Shown: one piece after another, positions 57,454 to 64,000 of the stretch
Layout of the letters: each line of letters begins with the position of its first letter
How positions within the stretch are numbered: the stretch's first letter is position 1
Origin: Serpens gallinarum
Lineage (GTDB): Bacteria; Pseudomonadota; Gammaproteobacteria; Pseudomonadales; Pseudomonadaceae
Assembly (NCBI RefSeq): GCF_014836765.1
Contig: NZ_JACSQG010000005.1
Location: 1-64,000 of the forward strand
Direction of reading: 5' to 3'
Length of the DNA stretch: 64,000 bases
Program-made: the position numbers and the translations under genes
The notes under the pieces: model-generated
What the model was told of the DNA's origin: nothing
The model's input: only the letters and a program-made list of their open reading frames with translations
The model's database searches: none

Positions 57454-58432
57454 GAAAAAACTCAGCCTGGTCGAGGCGGTCAATCTGGCTCTGCACCGGG
57501 CCATGCAGGAAGACGACAACGTCGTGGTGCTCGGCGAGGATGTCGGTGTCAACGGCGGGGTGTTTCGCGCGACCTTGGGGTTGCGCGAACAATTCGGCCT
57601 GAAGCGGGTGATCGACACACCGCTGGCGGAAACCGCACTGGGCGGCCTGGCGGTCGGGATGGCGGCCCAGGGTCTCAAGCCGGTGGTGGAAATCCAGTTC
57701 ATGGGCTTTATCTATGCGGCCATGGATCACTTGGTGTCCCATGCCGCGCGGCTGCGTAACCGCACCCGTGGCCGGCTGAGCTGCCCCATGGTGCTGCGTA
57801 CGCCCATGGGTGCGGGGATTCGGGCACCGGAGCATCACAGCGAAAGCACCGAGGCGATGTTCGCGCAGATTCCCGGTGTACGTGTGGTCATTCCGTCCTC
57901 GCCGGCGCGGGCGTATGGCCTGTTGTTAGCGGCTATCGACGACCCTGATCCGGTGATTTTCCTCGAGCCCACGCGGTTGTATCGAATGAACCCGCAGGCA
58001 TTGCCCGACGATGGCCGGCGCCTACCGCTGGACAGCTGTTTCACCTTGCGCGAAGGCCATGACTTAACGCTGATCAGCTGGGGCGCCAGCGTGCACGAGA
58101 CCCTGCAGGCCGCCACGCGGCTGGCCGAACGTGGGGTTGAGGCGGAGGTAATCGATGTGGCCTGCGTCAAGCCGCTGGATCTGGACACCCTGGAAGCATC
58201 AGTGCGCAAGACGGGGCGCTGCGTGATCATCCATGAAGCGCCGAAAAGTTGCGCAGTGGGCGCGGAAATCGCCGCTAGCCTGTATGAGCGTGCCTGGTTG
58301 GATCTGCAGGCGCCGATCCAGCGCGTCACGGCCCCGGACATCCCGCCACCGTTGTACCGACTGGAGCAGCTGTATATCCCCGGCGTCGAGGACATCCTGG
58401 CGGCCTGCGAGACAGTGCTGGAATACGCTTGA
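57446..58432 (+). CDS. 2-oxoacid dehydrogenase E1 beta subunit
   Basis: A 328-residue E1beta (transketolase C-terminal type). Blocks are LVEAVNLALHRAMQEDDNVVVLGEDVGVNGGVFRAT, RVIDTPLAETALGGLAVGMA, PVVEIQFMGF, RTPMGAG and HHSESTEAMFAQIPG, all typical. It starts within the end of the alpha gene (8-base overlap), preceded by GGAGG. Together they carry out the TPP step and reduce the E2 lipoyl group. Confidence 0.94.
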   Translation: MNEKKLSLVEAVNLALHRAMQEDDNVVVLGEDVGVNGGVFRATLGLREQFGLKRVIDTPLAETALGGLAVGMAAQGLKPVVEIQFMGFIYAAMDHLVSHAARLRNRTRGRLSCPMVLRTPMGAGIRAPEHHSESTEAMFAQIPGVRVVIPSSPARAYGLLLAAIDDPDPVIFLEPTRLYRMNPQALPDDGRRLPLDSCFTLREGHDLTLISWGASVHETLQAATRLAERGVEAEVIDVACVKPLDLDTLEASVRKTGRCVIIHEAPKSCAVGAEIAASLYERAWLDLQAPIQRVTAPDIPPPLYRLEQLYIPGVEDILAACETVLEYA

Positions 58433-58487
58433 ACAGATCCTGTGGATGGCCTGGAGCAAGGCCGTTCTTGTGCAACGGAGAACAACA

Positions 58488-59588
58488 ATGAAGCACTTCA
58501 AACTGCCTGATCTCGGCGAAGGCTTGCAGGAAGCGGAAATTGTCGAGTGGCATGTCAAAACTGGCGATACGGTCAAGGCCGATCAGTTGCTGGTTTCGGT
58601 GGAAACCGCCAAGGCCATCGTCGATATTCCTGCGCCCTATGACGGCGTGGTGGTGAAAACCTTCGGCGCCGCTGGCGATATCCTGCATGTCGGCGAGCCG
58701 TTGCTGGCCTACGAAGGCGAGGACGATGCCGGGACTGTGGTCGGGCGCCTGGAAGGCGGTAACGCGGCGCAGGCGGACAGTTTTTTTGTCGGTGCCGCGC
58801 CGTCGACCCGTGAGCATTTGGCGCCGCGCGCCACACCGGCGGTACGGCAACTGGCCCGGCAGCTGCGCATCAACCTGGATGAGGTAAAAGGCAGCGGGCC
58901 GGACGGATTGATTACCCGCGCCGATGTACAGGCCGCTGCCAGCAGCGCGCCTGCCGGCTTCGGCGGCGAGAAGCTGCGCGGGGTACGGCGCAGCATGGCG
59001 CTGAACATGGCCCGTGCTCATGCCGAAGTGGTGCCGGTAACGATCTATGGCGATGCCGACCTGCATCGCTGGCCCGAAGCGCGCGATCCCTTGATTCGCC
59101 TGAGCCAGGCGATTGCCAGAGCAATTACCGTAGAGCCGGGACTCAATGCCTGGTTCGACGGGCAAAGCCTGACCTTGAAGCACAACGACACGCTCGACTT
59201 GGGGATTGCCGTCGATACGCCGGACGGCTTGTTTGTGCCAGTGCTGCGCAACGTCGGTGCGCGCGAAGCGGAAGATCTGAAAGCGGGCATGGCGCGACTG
59301 CGCGCCGATGTGCAGGCACGCTCGATTCCGCCCCAGGAAATGATGGGCGCCACCTTCACATTGTCGAATTTCGGCACCTTGTTCGGCCGCTATGCCAATC
59401 CGATAGTGGTACCGCCGCAAGTGGCGATTCTGGGGGCCGGCGGGATTCGCCAGCAACCGGTGGCGGTGGAGGGCAGGGTGGAGATCCACCCGATCCTGCC
59501 GTTATCGCTGACCTTCGATCATCGTGTGGTAACCGGAGGCGAGGCGGCGCGGTTTCTGAAAGCGCTGGTAGAGACGCTGGAAGCCTGA
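58488..59588 (+). CDS. 2-oxoacid dehydrogenase E2 (lipoyl acyltransferase)
   Basis: A 366-residue E2. The lipoyl domain carries the modified Lys in VSVETAKAIVDI (about residue 42). The peripheral subunit-binding domain is ATPAVRQLARQLRINLDEVKG. The acyltransferase domain ends in SLTFDHRVVTGGEAARF. The usual catalytic signature is DHRxxDG; here Asp is replaced by Thr while the His is kept. No E3 (dihydrolipoamide dehydrogenase) gene follows, so a shared E3 elsewhere is needed. Confidence 0.93.
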   Translation: MKHFKLPDLGEGLQEAEIVEWHVKTGDTVKADQLLVSVETAKAIVDIPAPYDGVVVKTFGAAGDILHVGEPLLAYEGEDDAGTVVGRLEGGNAAQADSFFVGAAPSTREHLAPRATPAVRQLARQLRINLDEVKGSGPDGLITRADVQAAASSAPAGFGGEKLRGVRRSMALNMARAHAEVVPVTIYGDADLHRWPEARDPLIRLSQAIARAITVEPGLNAWFDGQSLTLKHNDTLDLGIAVDTPDGLFVPVLRNVGAREAEDLKAGMARLRADVQARSIPPQEMMGATFTLSNFGTLFGRYANPIVVPPQVAILGAGGIRQQPVAVEGRVEIHPILPLSLTFDHRVVTGGEAARFLKALVETLEA

Positions 59589-59683
59589 CGCAGAGAAAAC
59601 GCCAAGTAGAGTAGGGTGGCGCCTCACCTGTCGCAAGGTCGTGTGCCGGAGTAGTCGGCCCCGCCCGACGGCCCGCAACGAAC

Positions 59684-59708
59684 GATGCCGCCCCACCGAG
59701 GCGGCATC
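59684..59708. terminator. Hairpin between E2 and yebG genes
   Basis: GATGCCGCC pairs perfectly with GGCGGCATC around a 7-base loop. It lies between the convergent E2 and yebG genes. A T run is lacking, so it may be a weak or Rho-assisted terminator. Confidence 0.5.
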
Positions 59709-59733
59709 GCTCCGTATGCGTAGCGGGGGTGGG

Positions 59734-59991
59734 CTAGCCCTTGTCGAAGTTCAGCTCACTGAGCACATCCACCGGGCCCCTGAAGGCCTTGGCGAACAGG
59801 TCACGATTCTTGGCCATGAAGATGCCAATTTCTTCCAGTTGTTCCTCGCTGATGGAGGGCACGGCCTTATGCAGCGCTTCGGAAAGCGCCTCGGCCAGTT
59901 CGAGCATCTTGTCGTAACGATCAGCTTCGGCCTTATCCATGAACAAGCGCTCCAGATCGCGACTGCTGCGGTATACCACTTCGACGGCCAT
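59734..59991 (-). CDS. yebG: YebG family SOS-regulated protein
   Basis: An 85-residue protein. The N terminus MAVEVVYRSSRDLERLFMDKAEADRYDKMLELAEAL aligns with E. coli YebG (MAVEVKY…KKEADAYDKML). YebG is induced by DNA damage under LexA control and its role is still unclear. An excellent SOS box lies about 40 bases upstream. The remaining C-terminal half is more variable, as in other pseudomonads. Confidence 0.92.
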   Translation of the reverse strand: MAVEVVYRSSRDLERLFMDKAEADRYDKMLELAEALSEALHKAVPSISEEQLEEIGIFMAKNRDLFAKAFRGPVDVLSELNFDKG

Positions 59992-60031
59992 TCATCACCC
60001 CGTTGCCTTCATTCTGTTCAAGTTGATTGGA

Positions 60032-60051
60032 TACTGTTTGTTTGTACAGTA
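60032..60051 (-). promoter_or_regulatory. LexA (SOS) box of yebG
   Basis: TACTGTTTGTTTGTACAGTA contains the CTG-N10-CAG core and matches the flanks of the consensus TACTGTATATATATACAGTA. It lies about 40 bases upstream of yebG. Confidence 0.92.
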
Positions 60052-60276
60052 TAGGGGCGAGTGGCCAGCTTTGGAAGATCAGCCGCTGCGTCAATCGGTA
60101 GCAGCGTCTTCTCACCCGGGCAGGCACGCGGCGTGCTTTATTTGAACGCCTGTGACCCAAGCGGCCTGGTTGGGGCTGCAACCCCGTGCCTGGGCTGATG
60201 AATCGCTGGGTAAGCAAGCCTACAAAGGCATGCCCGGCAACAAACGTAGCCGAAATTATTAAGGTAGAAGTAAGTA

Positions 60277-60753
60277 ATGAAGTGGGCAGAGTTCAGCCGT
60301 AAACGCATGCATGACCTGGCAAATTCACTGGGGAATCTGGTCGTTGAAAGCTTCCATTATCTCGGTTTGTTTGTGATTGGCGCGGCGACCGTTTGGGCGT
60401 CAGTCGTTGCATTCATGGGCATGGTTAATAAGGGACATGCCAGCATTGATGATATCTTGCTGCTTTTTATCTACCTTGAATTAGGCGCCATGGTGGGCAT
60501 CTATTTCAAAACCAACCACTTGCCGATACGCTTTTTGCTTTATATAGCCATTACCGCGTTGACGCGGTATTTGATTGGTGATGTGTCTCATCATCGAGTT
60601 CCAGATATTGGCCTGCTGTACTTGTGTGGCGGCATTTTTCTCCTGTCGCTTTCGGTTCTGGCTGTGCGAATTGCCTCGAATAAATTTCCGTCAACCAAGG
60701 TTCTCGACGCCAATGGCGAAGAGGTTGGCGATACCTTCAATGAGAAGCCCTAG
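60277..60753 (+). CDS. psiE: Phosphate-starvation-inducible PsiE family protein
   Basis: A 158-residue membrane protein with about four helices (about 22-46, 58-74, 86-104, 112-130). The PsiE pattern is visible in IDDILLLFIYLELGAMVGIYFKTNHLPIRFLLYIAITALTRYLIGD, with two acidic residues near the helix boundaries. The ATG follows AAGG about 13 bases upstream. No Pho box is evident in front of it. It is 161 bases before hmp on the same strand. Confidence 0.91.
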   Translation: MKWAEFSRKRMHDLANSLGNLVVESFHYLGLFVIGAATVWASVVAFMGMVNKGHASIDDILLLFIYLELGAMVGIYFKTNHLPIRFLLYIAITALTRYLIGDVSHHRVPDIGLLYLCGGIFLLSLSVLAVRIASNKFPSTKVLDANGEEVGDTFNEKP

Positions 60754-60869
60754 ATTTTAATAGGCGGGCAACCGGGTTGCCGCATCGTTGAAACCGCAGT
60801 ATTCGTGGGCGATCTTCGTCCCCCTGTCGGATCATCTTGGTCAAAACTGCCTATCCGCACTTTCCTTAG

Positions 60870-62129
<1,260 letters not shown>

Positions 62130-62185
62130 CGCGTGTGAGCTTGCGGTTACCAGAGGGTGTTGTGCGGTACCGCCCTGAGGCTGCG

Positions 62186-63178
62186 CTACCCGCCGCTGGC
62201 ATTCATGAAGCGCAGCACCTGTATGTCGCCGCCGACACTGAAGTCATGGTGCTGCGGTTTGCGCAACAGAGCCTGGTCGAGAGCGGCGAGGATCGGCTGG
62301 TCATCAGTGGGATGACGCCGTACCAGGTCACGCAGGTCCAGTGAGTGTTCATGGCCCAGGCACAGCAGTAGGCGTCCCTCAACGGTCAGTCGCACGCGGT
62401 TGCAGGTGGCGCAGAAATTGTGGCTGTGGGGGGAGATGAAGCCGATGCGACTGTCGGGATGATCCTCGAGGCGCACGTAGCGGGCGGGACCACCGCTTTG
62501 TTCAGTGGAATCGAGCAGGCGGTAGCGAGTGGCGATCTGCGCGCGCACTTCATCGCTGGAGCAGTAGCTTTCGCCACGGTCGCGACCGACGTCGCCCAGT
62601 GGCATCTCCTCGATGAAGGTAATGTCCAGCCTGCGTGTCACGGCGAAGTCGACCAAATCGAGCACTTCATCGGCGTTGCGGCCTTTCATCACAACCGTGT
62701 TCAGTTTGATGCGCTGAAAGCCTGCCTCGCGCGCTGCTTCGATACCGTTCAACACCTGAGCCAACTGGCCGGTGCGGGTAATCGCGTGGAAGCGTGTTGG
62801 ATCGAGCGTGTCCAGACTGATATTGATGCGTTTGACCCCGGCTTCGGCCAGCGGTCGTGCCAGCTTGGGCAACTGCGAGCCGTTGCTGGTCATGACCAGT
62901 TCGCGCAGCCCTGGCAGGGTGGCAATGTGCTTGCAAAGTTCGACGATGCCCTTGCGCACCAGAGGCTCACCACCGGTGATGCGGATTTTTTTCACACCTT
63001 GGCCGACGAAAAGCTGGGCCAGGCGGTACAGCTCTTCGAGACTGAGAACCTGCTGGCGCGGCAAGAAGGTCATGTCCTCGGCCATGCAGTACACACAGCG
63101 AAAGTCACAGCGGTCGGTCACCGACAGACGCAGGTAATCGATGGTGCGACCGAAGCCGTCGTGCAGGGCGCTGGTCAT
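62186..63178 (-). CDS. moaA: GTP 3',8-cyclase MoaA
   Basis: A 330-residue radical-SAM enzyme that starts molybdenum cofactor synthesis. The SAM-binding cluster is in [14 protein letters not shown], with the GGEPL motif after it. The second cluster is in [14 protein letters not shown] and LLCLG. The conserved Gly-Gly tail, which is essential in MoaA, is present (NASGG). It lies between the convergent hmp and the upstream fdhE; molybdopterin serves formate dehydrogenase, so the pairing makes sense. Confidence 0.97.
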   Translation of the reverse strand: MTSALHDGFGRTIDYLRLSVTDRCDFRCVYCMAEDMTFLPRQQVLSLEELYRLAQLFVGQGVKKIRITGGEPLVRKGIVELCKHIATLPGLRELVMTSNGSQLPKLARPLAEAGVKRINISLDTLDPTRFHAITRTGQLAQVLNGIEAAREAGFQRIKLNTVVMKGRNADEVLDLVDFAVTRRLDITFIEEMPLGDVGRDRGESYCSSDEVRAQIATRYRLLDSTEQSGGPARYVRLEDHPDSRIGFISPHSHNFCATCNRVRLTVEGRLLLCLGHEHSLDLRDLVRRHPTDDQPILAALDQALLRKPQHHDFSVGGDIQVLRFMNASGG

Positions 63179-63221
63179 GGCAGTCTCACAATTAAAACGT
63201 TGACGGAGGTCGTCTTGGCCA

Positions 63222-63247
63222 AGGAGCGACTTTTCACAGTCGCTCCT
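63222..63247 (-). terminator. Hairpin between fdhE and moaA
   Basis: AGGAGCGACT pairs perfectly with AGTCGCTCCT around a 6-base loop, 10 bases past the fdhE stop. It lacks a T run on the minus strand, so it may act as a weak terminator. Confidence 0.5.
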
Positions 63248-63257
63248 GCTGACAAGG

Positions 63258-64000
63258 TTAGCCGGGAAACAGAAAAGGATTCAGCCCGCTGCGGGCAAAA
63301 CCCTCGCGCTCCATTTCCGCGTCCAGCGCCAGCGTGGCCAAGTCGTCGGCGAAGACGTCCAGATCACGGTCGCGACTGAAGTGGACGATTTTGAGGTAGC
63401 TGTCGCAATCCCCGCAACTTTCCGCTTTAAGGGCCGCATCCTTGCTCTCTAGCGACCAATAGTCGAGCTTGCCCGTTTCCTCGCAATTGCTGCATTTGAG
63501 TCGCACCATGTGCCAACGGCTTTCGCACAGGCCGCAGTGCAGATAACGCAGGCCATTGCCGAGGATCACACTGGTGCTCGGCGTGCTGGCGCACACCGGG
63601 CAGAGCTGACGCTTCTCACCCAGTTCGGCAGTGGCGCGCAGCGCGAGGTTGGCAGCCAACTGGGTCCAGTACAGCGACAAGGCGCTCCATAGAAACAGTG
63701 CGCGTGCGCTGCCGACGCTGGCGAAGTCGCCGGCCAGTAGGGCGTCGGCCCAGGCTTCCAATTGTTCCATGGTGCAGTCGCGCAGTTCGACGAGTACCCC
63801 GCGCACCTGGGCCGAAGCCTCTGGCTGCAGGTGCTTGATGAGGTGACCCAGCACCGCGCGCCAGTACGTATCGCGCGGCAGGCTGGCGTAATGCAACGGC
63901 GCCTCGCCGGACACCAGATCCAGCTGGGCATTGGCCGTGGCGGGCAGCGGCAGCTGATCCAGGGCCAGCTGCTGCGCGTCGGCGACGCTGGCGGCAAAGC
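63258..64000 (-). CDS. fdhE: Formate dehydrogenase accessory protein FdhE, 5' end outside window
   Basis: A FdhE-like protein needed for activity of formate dehydrogenase N. The visible part has about 247 codons and lacks its start: the reading frame stays open to the right edge of the window and continues upstream. Four CxxC pairs coordinate zinc or iron (CPVC, CGLC, CSNC, CGDC). The C terminus ([22 protein letters not shown]) is typical. The rest of the gene, and probably the formate dehydrogenase genes, lie beyond the right edge. Confidence 0.93.
   Translation of the reverse strand, partial: FAASVADAQQLALDQLPLPATANAQLDLVSGEAPLHYASLPRDTYWRAVLGHLIKHLQPEASAQVRGVLVELRDCTMEQLEAWADALLAGDFASVGSARALFLWSALSLYWTQLAANLALRATAELGEKRQLCPVCASTPSTSVILGNGLRYLHCGLCESRWHMVRLKCSNCEETGKLDYWSLESKDAALKAESCGDCDSYLKIVHFSRDRDLDVFADDLATLALDAEMEREGFARSGLNPFLFPG

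Noticed and set aside
56158-57702. 514-codon open frame on the minus strand over the E1 genes
   Set aside because: Antisense to E1alpha and E1beta, which are clear from TPP motifs.
62135-62344. 69-codon plus-strand frame just after hmp
   Set aside because: Most of it is antisense to the moaA 3' end and there is no ribosome-binding site. I did not list it as a gene.

Overview
The window is about 64 kb of high-GC gammaproteobacterial chromosome, most likely Pseudomonas sensu lato. The evidence is protein similarity and gene order as I remember it from P. aeruginosa: bamD / rluD-pgeF-clpB; ispB / rplU-rpmA-obgE-proB-creA / rpsT / murJ-ribF-ileS-lspA-fkpB-ispH / pilE-pilY1-pilX-pilW-pilV-fimU-fimT / thiO; and ldh followed by 2-oxoacid dehydrogenase E1alpha-E1beta-E2. 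It opens in the 3' end of a 5S rRNA, so an rRNA operon lies to the left, and it ends inside fdhE. Almost all DNA is coding. I see no tRNA, CRISPR array, integrase or prophage gene.

Region by region. (1) 0-13.8 kb: 5S rRNA end, a small unknown protein, a SWIM/SNF2 helicase, an SDR oxidoreductase, the BamD outer-membrane assembly lipoprotein divergent from rluD-pgeF, the disaggregase clpB with a sigma-32 type promoter, a PilZ protein translationally coupled to a DUF1631 protein, and an isochorismatase-like hydrolase. (2) 13.8-18.4 kb: RlmF rRNA methylase, an SLC13-type transporter with TrkA-C domains, and an NfeD/stomatin-like membrane pair. (3) 18.4-27.8 kb, the most accessory-looking part: a 212-bp MITE-like element abuts a run of nine genes that all read leftwards. 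They are a TrpXYZ-like ABC importer, a winged-helix protein, a TonB-dependent receptor with a Fur-like box, a nitrate/sulfonate-type ABC importer and NnrS. (4) 28-31.7 kb: a flavoprotein, a small unknown protein, and a Tat-exported PhoX phosphatase behind a good Pho box.

(5) 32-45 kb: housekeeping genes for polyprenyl synthesis, ribosomal proteins L21, L27 and S20, the ObgE GTPase, proline synthesis, the lipid II flippase, flavin synthesis, Ile-tRNA synthetase, lipoprotein signal peptidase and isoprenoid synthesis. (6) 45-52.5 kb: the minor pilin and PilY1 operon of type IV pili, with an AT-richer pilY1 5' part and no pilY2. (7) 52.6-64 kb: an FAD amino-acid oxidase (ThiO-like), a membrane protein, a SirB1-like protein, a leucine dehydrogenase plus branched-chain 2-oxoacid dehydrogenase cluster lacking E3, YebG with a near-perfect LexA box, PsiE, flavohemoglobin Hmp, MoaA and FdhE.

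Functional threads are stress response (ClpB, YebG, Hmp), envelope biogenesis (BamD, MurJ, LspA, pili), nutrient-limitation responses (PhoX with Pho box, PsiE, Fur-box TonB receptor) and NO or anaerobic metabolism (NnrS, Hmp, MoaA, FdhE). I found no clearly unprecedented defence or mobile system. The points most worth following are the nine-gene ABC/TonB/NnrS run, the MITE-like element at the nnrS stop codon, and the PilZ-DUF1631 pair. Family assignments come from reading the proteins, not from database searches.
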